A stretch of DNA of 64,000 bases from Elusimicrobiota bacterium (GCA_016706425.1 JADJJR010000001.1:2464688-2528687); one strand, 5' to 3'. Shown: positions 45,578 to 55,393, numbered from the stretch's first letter. The notes: a model not told the origin generated them from the sequence alone. Translations and numbers: made by a program.

Positions 45578-46299
45578 GCGCGACGACCCGGGTGGCCGTG
45601 GTCACCGGCGGAGCCCGGCGGCTCGGCCGCCATCTGTCGATGTCGCTCGCCGCCCGCGGCTACGCCCTGGTCATCCTCTACCGGTCATCGGTTGACGAGG
45701 CGCAGGCGCTGACATCGGAGATTTGCGCCGGCGGCGGCCGGGCGCGCGCGCTGTCGGTAAACGTCGCGGCCAAGGCCGAGGTGGCGGCGGCCTTCGCGAA
45801 CATCGCCACCGTCGAGGGCCGGGTCGATCTGCTCGTCAACAACATCGGCAACTACAACCCCCAGGATGTCACCCGCCTCGATCCCGATGTCTGGGACGAG
45901 ACGATTGGCGCCAACCTCTCCGGCGCCTACTATTGTTGCCACCACGCTCTGGCGGTGATGCCGGACGGCGGCAACATCATCAACATCGGGATGGCCGGCC
46001 TCGAAGGGATCCGCGCCAACCCCCGCGGGGCCGACTACTACGTCAGCAAGACCGGCCTGCTCGTGCTCACCCGCGCGCTGGCGGTCGGTTACGCCGCGCG
46101 CCAGATTCGCGTCAACATGGTGTCGCCCGGTCAACTCGAAAACTCTGTCGACCTGCCCACGCCGGAGGAGATGCCGCGCTGGGTGCCGCTCCGCCGTTCC
46201 GGCACGCTGGCCGACATCTCGCAAGCGGTGAGCTACCTGCTCGACGCCGGCTACGTGACCGGCGTCAACCTCGACGTGGCGGGCGGCTACAGGCTCTGA
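45574..46299 (+). CDS. short-chain dehydrogenase, pteridine reductase/FolM-like
   Basis: A 241-residue SDR. The cofactor motif is VTGGARRLGRHLS, which fits the TGxxxRxG pattern that sets pteridine reductases (PTR1, FolM) apart from the usual TGxxxGxG. NNIGNYNP, the catalytic YYVSKTG (Tyr/Lys around 152-156) and VSPGQLEN follow. With folB upstream, reduction of dihydrobiopterin- or monapterin-type cofactors is likely; other SDR substrates are possible. Its stop overlaps the next ATG (TGATG). Confidence 0.75.
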   Translation: MSATTRVAVVTGGARRLGRHLSMSLAARGYALVILYRSSVDEAQALTSEICAGGGRARALSVNVAAKAEVAAAFANIATVEGRVDLLVNNIGNYNPQDVTRLDPDVWDETIGANLSGAYYCCHHALAVMPDGGNIINIGMAGLEGIRANPRGADYYVSKTGLLVLTRALAVGYAARQIRVNMVSPGQLENSVDLPTPEEMPRWVPLRRSGTLADISQAVSYLLDAGYVTGVNLDVAGGYRL

Positions 46300-47450
46300 T
46301 GCCGCCGGCGTCCGCTTTGGTACCGCTCTGGGACCGGGCGGCGGAATGGTCGCGCCGCCTCAACATGGTCGAGACCGCCCGGTCGTTTCTCACCCTCACC
46401 ACTTTCTACATCGAGCACGACAGCTACGGCAGGCCCCTCCTGGCCGCCCTGCTCGCGGCCCAGCGTCGTGGGGTGCGCGTGCAACTGCTGGTCGACGCTT
46501 TTGGCCAGCGGCTTGGCGGTGTCCTGATGACCACCGCACAGCGAGCGGCGTTGGCGGCCGACCTCATGGCGCTCCAGTCGGCCGGCGGGCAGGTGCGGCG
46601 CTACGTACCCGAACGCTGGGCGCAACGCGCGTTGGGGGGCGGTCAGCATGTCAAAATTCAGGTGTCGGAAGCCGGCGAAGCCATCTTCGGCAGCGGCAAC
46701 CTGACCAAGTCGTCGTTCGAAGGCTGGAACGAGTACGCGGTGGCCGTGCGCGGCCCCATCGTTACGGCGCTGATCGACAGCCTCGGCGCGATCGGCGGGG
46801 AAATCGATGCCGCGGACCGTGCGGCGCTCGACGCGCAGGCGCGGGCCGAGGGCGGTGATCTGCCCCTCGACTACTGGCTGTGCAACCCCAACCGCCTGCA
46901 GGGACTCGGGGGGCCGATCGGCTGGAAGGGCCGCAACGAGGTGACCGAGCGGATGATCGAGGCGGTCGACTCCGCCCGCCACACCCTGGTCATCACCAGC
47001 TTCTACTTCAAGCCGGTGAAGGCGCTCTTGGACGCCGTGCTCCGAGCGGCGCACCGCGGGGTTCGGGTCGAGGTGTTCCATTCGCATCGCGATGCGCTGC
47101 CGACCACCGACCTGGCCTGGATTGCCGCCGCCGCCAGCTACGGGCCGCTGCTCGCCGCGGGCGTTCGGATCTACGAGAATCGACGTGGTGAGCACTCGAA
47201 GATCGTCCTTGTGGACGACGCCTGGGCCGCGTTCGGCAGCTACAACTTCGAGGACGCGGCCCACGACCGGCTGGCCGAAGCGATGCTGGCCAGCCGCGAC
47301 GCCCGCGCGGTCGATCCGATTCTGGCGATTGTCGAGGGGCTGCGGCGCGACCCCGGCACGAGCGAGGTGACTCGCGATCTCGCCCGCCAATGGCCCGCGC
47401 GGGTGCGGACGCGGGTCGCCCGGTACGGCCGTTTTAAGTGGTGGATGTGA
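46299..47450 (+). CDS. phospholipase D-like protein with two HKD motifs
   Basis: A 383-residue PLD-superfamily protein. The first HKD is HVKIQVSEAGEAIFGSGNLT (about residues 117-136), the second HSKIVLVDDAWAAFGSYNFE (about 305-324). Members include cardiolipin synthases and phospholipases; lack of an N-terminal TM region argues against a standard cardiolipin synthase. The first motif has Ser-Glu where Asp is usual, so one half may be weaker. It overlaps the SDR stop and the CYTH start by single nucleotides. Confidence 0.8.
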   Translation: MPPASALVPLWDRAAEWSRRLNMVETARSFLTLTTFYIEHDSYGRPLLAALLAAQRRGVRVQLLVDAFGQRLGGVLMTTAQRAALAADLMALQSAGGQVRRYVPERWAQRALGGGQHVKIQVSEAGEAIFGSGNLTKSSFEGWNEYAVAVRGPIVTALIDSLGAIGGEIDAADRAALDAQARAEGGDLPLDYWLCNPNRLQGLGGPIGWKGRNEVTERMIEAVDSARHTLVITSFYFKPVKALLDAVLRAAHRGVRVEVFHSHRDALPTTDLAWIAAAASYGPLLAAGVRIYENRRGEHSKIVLVDDAWAAFGSYNFEDAAHDRLAEAMLASRDARAVDPILAIVEGLRRDPGTSEVTRDLARQWPARVRTRVARYGRFKWWM

Positions 47451-48019
47451 TGCGCTTCACGGAGATCGAGCACAAGTTCGTGGTCGGCCCGGCATTCGAT
47501 CTAACGGGTTTCCGTGCCTCGTTGGACGCCATCGGACCAGCGCGACACACCGCGCTGAGGGTCCGCGACCGCTACTTCATCACCGTTGACGGACGGGCCC
47601 GTCACTACGTGCTCCGGCACCGGTTCGATCCTGAGTTGCACCAGCTTACCATCAAGTCGCTGGCGAGCGATCCGGAGGTGCGCGATGAGATCAACCTCGA
47701 CCTGGGGCACCACGCCGGCGCACAACAGGCCCCGGTCGATGCCTTCGTGGCGCGGATGGGGATTGACTGGCAGGGCGAGCTGTACAAGGACCTGAACGTC
47801 TGGCATTTCCCCGACTGTGAGGTCGTGCACTACGTGGCAACGACATCCGAGCGCTCCGTGTGCTGCGTCGAGTTCGAGGCCATCCAGCAGGCCAGCGTGA
47901 CCGAGGCGCTGGCGGTGATCGGTCGCTACGAGCGCGCCACGGGCTTCCACCCGGCCGACCGCTCGCTTCGTCCGCTCCTCGACCTGATGTTTCCCGGCGT
48001 GCTACGCCCCACGTGGTAG
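47450..48019 (+). CDS. CYTH-domain protein
   Basis: A 189-residue CYTH (triphosphate tunnel) protein, beginning RFTEIEHKFVVG, the family's ExExK-type metal motif, with HQLTIKSLA and RDEINLDLG as alternating-charge strands of the tunnel. Known relatives are thiamine triphosphatases, inorganic triphosphatases and class IV adenylate cyclases. I use the ATG whose A is the last base of the PLD stop codon (TGATG); an earlier GTG is in frame. It is the last gene of the compact unit. Confidence 0.75.
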   Translation: MRFTEIEHKFVVGPAFDLTGFRASLDAIGPARHTALRVRDRYFITVDGRARHYVLRHRFDPELHQLTIKSLASDPEVRDEINLDLGHHAGAQQAPVDAFVARMGIDWQGELYKDLNVWHFPDCEVVHYVATTSERSVCCVEFEAIQQASVTEALAVIGRYERATGFHPADRSLRPLLDLMFPGVLRPTW

Positions 48020-48068
48020 TTCGGGACGTTCTCAATTGAGGCGGTCTCAAACTTTGGGGCTTCCGGGT

Positions 48069-48785
48069 TTAGCGTGGGTATAGATCGACCCCCCCGCTGT
48101 GCAAGCAAATTGCTGTATTGAAGTGCTGGATGTTCCGAAAACCCAGGCCCTCGGCTTGGTCGTCCGAATTCTGCTATTGAGGCTCTCGCGCAGGGGGTTG
48201 GTGACCCGGGGCTCGAAGTAGGTCGGGTTGTTGGCGATGTGCCGCCGGATCGTCCCCGCCGCCCCCAGGACCGGCTTTAGCCGGCTGTGCGTAGCCCAGA
48301 AATACCACCGCTTCCAAAACTTCCGCGTGGCCTCCGGATAGACATCGCTCCACAGGTCCCGCAACAGTTCCTTAATCGCCCCGGCTCGGCTCACCTTCAA
48401 GCCCCCTCGCTTCAACTCCGCGAACTCCAAGCGCGGGGACCGAGGGACGTTCTCCCGACGGTAGAGCCGGAGATACTTGCTCCCCTTAAGCGTCTCGTCG
48501 CCCGGCTCCAAAAGATTCCGGTGCTCCCGCTTGGGCACCGTGTCCACCGCCTTGCCCCTGTTGCCCCCAACGGGGAGTCGGTTGAACACGGTCTTCGCTT
48601 CAGCGCCGGGCTCCTTGGCCAGCGTGGCCTGGATAAAGGGTGCCCACATGTCCATGGCCACCGCCTCGATCTTTTCCCGCTCCTCGGGCGACAGACCGTC
48701 GTAATCGAATCCCTCACCCTCCCCTCGACACGCCCTCCCATCCATTGGGCCAACCAACACCTTCAGCGAACCCAAGAGGCTCTTT
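48069..48785 (-). pseudogene. ISL3-family transposase remnant
   Basis: A broken DDE transposase. Recognisable ISL3 parts are LSPEEREKIEAVAMDMW, the DRFH-like VFNRLPVG, KAVDTVPKREHRNL, FEPRVTNPLRESLNSRI. The zinc-finger and HTH N-terminus is missing: the frame joins directly at the 3' end of the giant kinase gene. Near 48150 a frameshift occurs; the other frame continues EGLGFRNIQHFNTAI to a stop at 48069-48071. So it is truncated on one side and frameshifted on the other, not active. It borders the foreign-looking operon. Confidence 0.8.
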
Positions 48786-51700
48786 CTATCCGGGGGACTT
48801 TTTGCTCCGGCGTTTGTCTTCGTACAACCGCCGGTCCGCCGCCGCCGACACCGCCGCCCAGTCCCCTTCATCGGACATCGCGTACCCAAAACTCGCCCAC
48901 ACCCGCGGCGGCGCCGCCCCCGGCGTCTCCACCCGAATCGCCCCCACCGCCTCCCGCAGTTTCTCCATCACCTGCCGCGTCCCCTCCTCGCTCTCCCCCG
49001 TCAACACCACCGCAAACTCGTCCCCGCCGATCCGCGCCGCGATGTCGCTCACACGCAGCGTTTGCCGCATCGCCTGACCCACCGCCTTCAAAACCTGGTC
49101 TCCCACCCCGTGCCCCCGCGTGTCGTTGATGACCTTGAACTCGTTCATGTCCATCAAAATAAGCGAAAAACGAGCCCGTCGATCCACCAAATTCTTCGTC
49201 ACCATCTCGTAATACCGGCGCTGATACACCTGCGTCATCTCATCCGTGATCGCCATCTCATACAGCCGCGCGTTGTGCAGCGCCAGCGAGCACTGCGTCG
49301 CCAGGTGCACCAGCAGTTCCCGCGATCGCTTCTCCCGCACGTCGCGCACCACCACACCCCCTTCCAACGTGTCCCCCACCCACAGAGGCACCATGTACAC
49401 CGCCGTCCCGTCGTTCAGGATCTTCTCCGCCGCCTCCCGCACCTGGCACCCCGCCGACATGGCCTCGATCTCCTTGATCTGCGCCGGCGCAAAACCGCTT
49501 TGCAGCCGCACCGACGGCACCGCGCCTTCGCAAAACACCATCGCCGCCGCCGTCGCGTTGGTCAAGCTCCGGCTCCGCGACAGAAACGTCGCGTAGATCA
49601 ACCGCCGGTCCAGCACCCCCATCAATTCCCGGCTCGCGTCGTACAACTGCCGCAACTCTTCTTGCGAGCGCGTTTGCCCCGCGAACAGACGCCCGTTCTC
49701 CAACGCCACCGACACCTGCGAGGCGAACGCCTCCAAAATCTTCAAATCGTGTTTAGAGAACAATCCCTTCAGCAACCGGTTGTCCAAGTAGAGGCCCCCC
49801 AACACACGGTCCTTCGATCTCAACGGGACCGCCATGAACGAATGCACTCCGGAGGAAAGGACGCTTTCCGACACGTTCAGCGCCTCGTCCAGTTGGGCGT
49901 CCTCGCTGAGGAGGCTCATCCCTTTTTTCAAAACTTCCACCAAGATCGCTCCCGGGACCGGACGCGCTTCGGACTTGGCGCCCTCCGTTTGCGACACCGC
50001 CTTTTGACGGTACCCCTCCGGCGTGTCTTCATTCAAATAGAGCATGGCGCGTTCCGCGCCGAAGATTCGCGCCGCGTCGTCCACCACGCGACGGAACAAT
50101 TCCTCCAAGTTCAGAATCCCGCTCAACTGCACCGAAACTTCCACCAAGGTCTCCAGTCGTTCCGCCTCCACCAGGCGGCCATGAGCGGCTGAAGAGGATT
50201 CCGTCCCCGTGCGGGGCGCGGAGGTGGATTCGGTCGCCGGCGCGGTCACCAATTCCGGCACCAGCCGCCTGATCCGCTCCAGCTCCAGTTGGTTCCCTGT
50301 CCGTTCGTGGATTCGAGCCGCTTGCAAAAAGAGCCTATGGGCGCTTTCCCGCTTCTGCAACAATATAGCTTCGGCAAAATCGGAAAGGAGCAAGGCCATG
50401 TCGTTTTCGCTATAGAGCCCCGCGGCGAAACCGACGGCGTTTCTCCAAAGACTCTCGGCGGCCTTGAGTTTTCCCTCGTCGTAGAGAAAACGGGCCTTCA
50501 TGTTCAAGATGCGGAAACGACCCAAGTCAATGAACATCTTCGTTTCCTTTCTTGCCTTCTTTTGAAAACTGATGGATTCTTTCTTCAGGCGTTGTTTTTC
50601 TTTGGGATCCTGAACAAGGCGGGACCGGGCGAACAAGACTTCAGCCACCCAGAGAAGCAATCCGATGTGATTTCCCCGCGCGATGGGATGTCGGGATCTC
50701 AGGTCCATCGCCTCGCGAAAATATTCCTCGGACTGTTCGAATTGACGGGCGGCGAAAGTGGCGCGGCCACAGGCGTACAAAAGTCCAAAGACCGCGGTGT
50801 GGTCGCCCGCGGCGCGGCAGAGGGGCAGCTGCGCCTGCGCTTGTTCGATCACACGCTCGGGGGGCACCCGACCCACCAATTCCGCACTCACGCGAATGGC
50901 CAGGGCCACCCCGGACCAGTTTTTGGAAGCCGCCGCCAACCGTCGCGCCCGTTCCGCGTAGGCCTCCGATTGATCCCAACTTTCGGTGATTGAAAAGAGC
51001 GAAGCGATCGTCAGATACAGGGTGGTCAATTCCCAGCGATCCCCCAACTCTTCAAACACAGGTTCCGCCAACTGCGCCTGCCGTATCCCTTCGCGGCATG
51101 CCCCACTCAGAAAATAGACATTGGCGAGATAACTTCGGGCCTGCGCCACGCCCCAACGGTCCCCCGCCTGCTCGCGGTGGGCCAGCCCTTTCAAAAGGTA
51201 CGCGATGCCGCGCGAGGCCCGCCCGATCGAGGCCATCGCGGGACCGTGGTAACAGTACGCCGACGAGATTATTTCTGGGATCCCCGACCGTTCGGCAAAA
51301 TTCATATGTCGTAAATGGGCCAACATGAGCCGCTTTTTATCCGTGAAATAGAACACCAGGGTCAATTCGGAATACAACCGTCCCAACACCTTGTCCGCGG
51401 CCTCATCCGCCGATTGCCCCCGCCGCGGGCGCATCGTGTGCCAGACTTGAACCACCAATTCCCGCAGAAGACCGACAACAAACCCGAACCGCGTCCGCGG
51501 CAGCGGCGCCCCCGCCAAGGCCAGCGCCTCCTCCAACACCACCCCCGCCCGCCGGTATTCCCCTTTGGAAAGGAGCGCCCGCCCTATCAGGGTTTTCACG
51601 CGGATCCGGTCCCCCGTTTCCACGCTCAGCGCCTCCGCTCGCGCGTAAGCCCGCAGCGCTTCCTCGTAGCGACCCAACATCCGCTCCGCTTCCCCCCGCC

Positions 51701-54017
51701 GCTCGCAAAGACGCCGCTCCATCGCGTCCCGCTCGCTCCCCGCGTTCATGATCTCCAACCCACGCTGCGTCGTCGCGAAAAAACCCAACGCCTCCCGCTG
51801 CGCGTACCGATCCAAACTGATCTCCCCCGCCCGCAAACAGTACGCCACGGACCGGTCCGTGTCCCCCGCCCGCGTGAAATGGTGGGCCAAATCAAACACA
51901 CGACTTTCGGCCCTCTCCGATTCTTCCAGCGCCAAACCCACGCACCGATGTAGCTCCAACCGCAATTCCTCGCTCATCCGGACGTCGATCGCTTCACGAA
52001 TCTTGTTGTGGCAAAAAACGTATTTCCCACCCCCCCCCAACGACTCCACCAACCGCGACTGACCCGCCAACTCCAACGCCCGCGCCACACGCCGGGCCGC
52101 CTCGTCCACCTCAATTCCCCACCGCCGCCCCGCCGCCCCTGTCAACACATCGAAATCAAAGGGATTCCCCAGCACCGCCGCCAGCCGAATCACCGCCCGC
52201 TCCTCATCCCCCAACAATTCCACACGCTCCGCGATCTTCCCCGTCACCCCACCTCCCTGCCCTTCGTCCAGCAGAGACCGGTCCGCCACCCGCCACCCTT
52301 CCTTCCCGCCCCCCTGCAACGCCCCCGACTCCACCAACGTCCGCAAAAACTCCACCGCGTACAACGGACTCCCCTTTGCCTGCGCCACCACCGCCCGCGA
52401 AACCTCCGGCACCGCGCCCCCCAACATGGAATCCACGATCGCCGTGATCTGCCCTTCCGTCAACGGCTCCAAAACCAGCCGACGGGTTTCCCCCACCGTC
52501 TCCACCGCCTCCAAAAACGTTTGCACCGAATCGCTCTCTTTCACCCCCTCCGTCCGGACGATGAACACCCCCAACACAGACCGGCTCTCCGCGCTCTCCA
52601 TAAGCCGACGCAAGATCTGCAGACTCCCATCGTCCACCCATTGCACGTCGTCCACCACCAACACCAACGGCGACTCCCGTTCCCCCAGCGCCTGCAAAAC
52701 ATTCACGGCCACATTCAGAAAACGCTGTTGCCGCCGTTCCGGTGCCAAATCCGTCCTGTCCATCGGACCGTTCAAAATTCCCCTCAACTCCGGCACCAGA
52801 CGCAACAGATCCTCCCCCCGGTCCCCCACCGCCGCCCGAACGCGCTCCGCCGCCGACGCCGAAATCGAGCCTGACGACACCCCACGAAATAGTTCCGCCA
52901 CCACCCCGTGCGCCATCGCCTGCCCGTAATCCCGGCCACGCGCCCACAACACCGGCCCCTGCGTCCATCCCAGCGCCGCTTCCCCCATCAATCGGCTTTT
53001 CCCCACTCCCGATGACCCTGTCAACAAGACACACGCCCGCCCGCCGCCCCGCGCTTTGTCGTGCTGTTCCCGCAATACCTCCAGATCCGGCTGCCGACCC
53101 AAAAAACGCGGCACCCCCAGCCGTCCCCCCACATCCCCCAACCGCAGCGGGAAAGCCCCCCCCTCCCCACGGCGCAACCGATCTTCCAACACCTCCAAGT
53201 CCTTCACCAACTGCGCCGCGCTCGCGTAGCGTTCCGCCGGGTCCTTCTTCAACAACGCCAGCAAAATGCCCTTCAAGCCGTCCGGCGTCTCCAACGGCAA
53301 TTCCGGAATCACCGCCGCGTGGCTGTGAATCAGCTCCCGCACCCCTTGCCCCGCAAAAGGATGCCGCCCGTTCAACACCTCCACCGCCAACAGGCCCAGC
53401 GAATACAAGTCGCTCCGCTCGTCCACCGCCTGCGGCAGTATCCCCAATTGCTCCGGCGACATGTATAGAAACGTCCCCACCGTCTGCGCGCCCCCCGTCC
53501 GTCCCTGCAGTCGGCTCAAACCAAAGTCCAACACTTTCACCCGCGGGCTCCCCTCCGCCATCGCCACCACCACGTTTGACGGCTTGATGTCCCGGTGGAG
53601 GATCCCCTTCCCGTGCGCGTGCGCCAACGCCTGCGCCACCTGCCGCAACACGTTCACAATGTCCGTGATCTTCAGAATCTCCCGGCCCACGATCAACTTG
53701 GACAGCGCCCGCCCCGTCGCCAACTCCATCACCAAATAGAGGACCCCCTCGTGCACCCCAAACCGACGCAATTGAACGATGTTCTCGTGGGACAACCGCG
53801 ACAGCAGGTCCGCTTCGTGTTCGAATCGAACACGCGTCTCTATGTCCGCCTCGCTCCAGAGCCCTTTGGCAAACTTGATCGCGACTTGCTGGGTGGGATC
53901 GTCTTCGTGGAATGCCCGGTGGACAACGGAACTGCCCCCCTCGCCCAATTTATCCAGCAGGCGATAGGGACCGATCTTGTCCGGCAGGGGTCCGGCGGGC
54001 GCGTAAAGGGGTGTCAT
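48786..54017 (-). CDS. giant Ser/Thr kinase - ATPase - TPR - GAF - GAF - GGDEF protein
   Basis: A single 1743-residue signalling protein. Residues 16-290 form a Hanks-type kinase (GEGGSSVVH, VAIKFA, HRDIKPSN near 142, DFGLSR, SPEQL). Residues 315-700 are a STAND-like ATPase (P-loop GSSGVGKS, Walker B LVVDDVQWVDD). Residues 700-1260 are TPR-type helices. Two GAF domains lie at about 1290-1440 and 1460-1585. A diguanylate cyclase with an intact RIGGDEFAVVL closes the protein near residue 1664. It would couple a kinase and nucleotide switch to c-di-GMP. No TM segment is seen. The stop lies exactly beside an IS remnant, so a few C-terminal residues may be altered. Confidence 0.92.
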   Translation of the reverse strand: MTPLYAPAGPLPDKIGPYRLLDKLGEGGSSVVHRAFHEDDPTQQVAIKFAKGLWSEADIETRVRFEHEADLLSRLSHENIVQLRRFGVHEGVLYLVMELATGRALSKLIVGREILKITDIVNVLRQVAQALAHAHGKGILHRDIKPSNVVVAMAEGSPRVKVLDFGLSRLQGRTGGAQTVGTFLYMSPEQLGILPQAVDERSDLYSLGLLAVEVLNGRHPFAGQGVRELIHSHAAVIPELPLETPDGLKGILLALLKKDPAERYASAAQLVKDLEVLEDRLRRGEGGAFPLRLGDVGGRLGVPRFLGRQPDLEVLREQHDKARGGGRACVLLTGSSGVGKSRLMGEAALGWTQGPVLWARGRDYGQAMAHGVVAELFRGVSSGSISASAAERVRAAVGDRGEDLLRLVPELRGILNGPMDRTDLAPERRQQRFLNVAVNVLQALGERESPLVLVVDDVQWVDDGSLQILRRLMESAESRSVLGVFIVRTEGVKESDSVQTFLEAVETVGETRRLVLEPLTEGQITAIVDSMLGGAVPEVSRAVVAQAKGSPLYAVEFLRTLVESGALQGGGKEGWRVADRSLLDEGQGGGVTGKIAERVELLGDEERAVIRLAAVLGNPFDFDVLTGAAGRRWGIEVDEAARRVARALELAGQSRLVESLGGGGKYVFCHNKIREAIDVRMSEELRLELHRCVGLALEESERAESRVFDLAHHFTRAGDTDRSVAYCLRAGEISLDRYAQREALGFFATTQRGLEIMNAGSERDAMERRLCERRGEAERMLGRYEEALRAYARAEALSVETGDRIRVKTLIGRALLSKGEYRRAGVVLEEALALAGAPLPRTRFGFVVGLLRELVVQVWHTMRPRRGQSADEAADKVLGRLYSELTLVFYFTDKKRLMLAHLRHMNFAERSGIPEIISSAYCYHGPAMASIGRASRGIAYLLKGLAHREQAGDRWGVAQARSYLANVYFLSGACREGIRQAQLAEPVFEELGDRWELTTLYLTIASLFSITESWDQSEAYAERARRLAAASKNWSGVALAIRVSAELVGRVPPERVIEQAQAQLPLCRAAGDHTAVFGLLYACGRATFAARQFEQSEEYFREAMDLRSRHPIARGNHIGLLLWVAEVLFARSRLVQDPKEKQRLKKESISFQKKARKETKMFIDLGRFRILNMKARFLYDEGKLKAAESLWRNAVGFAAGLYSENDMALLLSDFAEAILLQKRESAHRLFLQAARIHERTGNQLELERIRRLVPELVTAPATESTSAPRTGTESSSAAHGRLVEAERLETLVEVSVQLSGILNLEELFRRVVDDAARIFGAERAMLYLNEDTPEGYRQKAVSQTEGAKSEARPVPGAILVEVLKKGMSLLSEDAQLDEALNVSESVLSSGVHSFMAVPLRSKDRVLGGLYLDNRLLKGLFSKHDLKILEAFASQVSVALENGRLFAGQTRSQEELRQLYDASRELMGVLDRRLIYATFLSRSRSLTNATAAAMVFCEGAVPSVRLQSGFAPAQIKEIEAMSAGCQVREAAEKILNDGTAVYMVPLWVGDTLEGGVVVRDVREKRSRELLVHLATQCSLALHNARLYEMAITDEMTQVYQRRYYEMVTKNLVDRRARFSLILMDMNEFKVINDTRGHGVGDQVLKAVGQAMRQTLRVSDIAARIGGDEFAVVLTGESEEGTRQVMEKLREAVGAIRVETPGAAPPRVWASFGYAMSDEGDWAAVSAAADRRLYEDKRRSKKSPG

Positions 54018-54035
54018 CAGGTGGTTTCCGTCAAT

Positions 54036-54064
54036 AGGATAATCCCGGCCACCCCGGGATTCAA
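54036..54064 (-). promoter_or_regulatory. candidate sigma70 promoter of the giant kinase gene
   Basis: TTGAAT (54059-54064) and TATCCT (54036-54041) with 17 nt between them on the minus strand. Transcription would start near 54029, about a dozen nt before the ATG at 54017. Confidence 0.5.
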
Positions 54065-54345
54065 GGGTTTCCGGGGAAAGGGTTGTTGACCCAACAACAC
54101 GGCCAATCCTGGACTTTTCGGAAGGGCCATAGGACCCCGTTGGATATAACCCAATTTATTTGATGAAAACATTCAACACGGGGTGGGGAGATCGGACCCA
54201 CTTTATCAGGAAAAAGTGCGGGGTCCTGCGCCGGTTCCAGAAAACAAATGAAATTATTGGTTAAACAGGGATGGAAACAGCCGCGCTGGTTGATGCCGGA
54301 GCGTTGAAACGCGACATTGTCGACGGTTTCAACGTCCTGAAACAA

Positions 54346-54383
54346 AGAAGAGTCCAACTTCGGAATGAAGTTGGACTCTTTTA
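54346..54383. terminator. strong terminator hairpin in gene-free gap
   Basis: A perfect 14-bp stem, AAGAGTCCAACTTC with GAAGTTGGACTCTT, 5-nt loop, then TTTT rightward and TTCTTTG leftward. It probably ends the leftward dps-lmo0937 transcript. The rest of the gap between 54065 and 54585 holds nothing I can support. Confidence 0.75.
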
Positions 54384-54585
54384 ATGAGTTTGAATCGAAA
54401 AAAATAGTGGAGCTAAACCTCCGGGCCGCGACTGTCGCCCCCCGAAAACCCCCAACTCATCCGCTGGGAAAAACCTCGGCGCTTACCGCGCCGCCCATCG
54501 TCCGCCCCCTTGGTCGCTCGCCGGCCCTGCGGGCCGGCGGGGGGTGTGGTCGCGTGGGCCATCTTTTGTATTCCGGGCTTCCCTT

Positions 54586-54741
54586 TTATCCTTTGATGAT
54601 GGGCCGCCCCTGAATGAGGCGAACGAGCACCAGCACCACGGCCACCACCAAGAGGACGTGGATAAACCCTCCCATCGTGTAAGAACTAACAAACCCAAGC
54701 ACCCACAACACCATTAATACAACGGCAATGGTCCAAAGCAT
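54586..54741 (-). CDS. lmo0937-family small membrane protein
   Basis: A 51-residue protein, MLWTIAVVLMVLWVLG then TMGGFIHVLLVVAVVLVLVR and RLIQGRPIIKG. This is the lmo0937 pattern of two TM helices around a conserved TMGGFIH turn. Function is unknown; the family is common in stress-related gene groups. It lies 23 nt downstream of dps on the same strand and so shares its ECF-type promoter. Two other copies are at 56159 (broken) and 57983. Confidence 0.85.
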   Translation of the reverse strand: MLWTIAVVLMVLWVLGFVSSYTMGGFIHVLLVVAVVLVLVRLIQGRPIIKG

Positions 54742-54764
54742 ACGGTTCTCCTTTACGCGCTTTT

Positions 54765-55367
54765 TTACTTGGAATTATTTCCTTCCACCGGGTCTTGAAC
54801 CAAGTGCTGGGAAGCGAACCAGACCTGAAGTTCATTGGTCCGAATAATATTGCTGACCAAAAGATCGTTCGTCCCTTCATCTCCGATCTCGTCAGCGTTC
54901 CGCGCCATGGCTCGCGTTTCTTCCAACACGATTTCATGGGCATGGAGGAGACGGGCCAATTGGGCCCGAACCCCCTCCCGGCCCCGCGGGGCGCGAGGAA
55001 CAATGGTGGTTTCCGCCACATCCGCCGCCATCGCAATGCCGACTCCGCCCAGCGTCTGAATCCGTTCGGCCACCATATCCACCAAAACGCTTTGTTCCTG
55101 GAAATGCTTATCGAACAAAAGGTGGAGCAGGTTAAACGTGGGGCCGGACACCTGCCAATGATGTTTCTTGTAAAGATCCCGCAGGGTCATTGTGTCGGCC
55201 AAGAGTTGGTTCAGGTTGTCCACGCTGGCCGCGCACGCCTTTTCCGCAAGGGCGATGGGCAACTTAATAAGACGGCCGAACGCCTGTGTCTCCCGCGCGT
55301 TCAAACCCGTCCGAGGATGCGCGCGATCCATGACCGCGTCCGTTCCGTTCACTTTGTTCTTGTTCAT
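54765..55367 (-). CDS. dps: Dps-type ferritin/DNA-protection protein
   Basis: A 200-residue Dps-family protein. The ferroxidase region is seen as LRDLYKKHHWQVSGPTFNLLH followed by LFDKHFQEQ and AERIQTLGG, the conserved order of His, Asp and Glu ligands across the dimer interface. An N-terminal tail of about 40 residues with basic positions could bind DNA. It stores iron and detoxifies peroxide. A strong AAAGGAGG precedes the ATG, and a TGTAACC/GTCCAA promoter lies 27 nt upstream. Confidence 0.93.
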   Translation of the reverse strand: MNKNKVNGTDAVMDRAHPRTGLNARETQAFGRLIKLPIALAEKACAASVDNLNQLLADTMTLRDLYKKHHWQVSGPTFNLLHLLFDKHFQEQSVLVDMVAERIQTLGGVGIAMAADVAETTIVPRAPRGREGVRAQLARLLHAHEIVLEETRAMARNADEIGDEGTNDLLVSNIIRTNELQVWFASQHLVQDPVEGNNSK

Positions 55368-55393
55368 CGTATCCTCCTTTAAACCGTTGAGGA

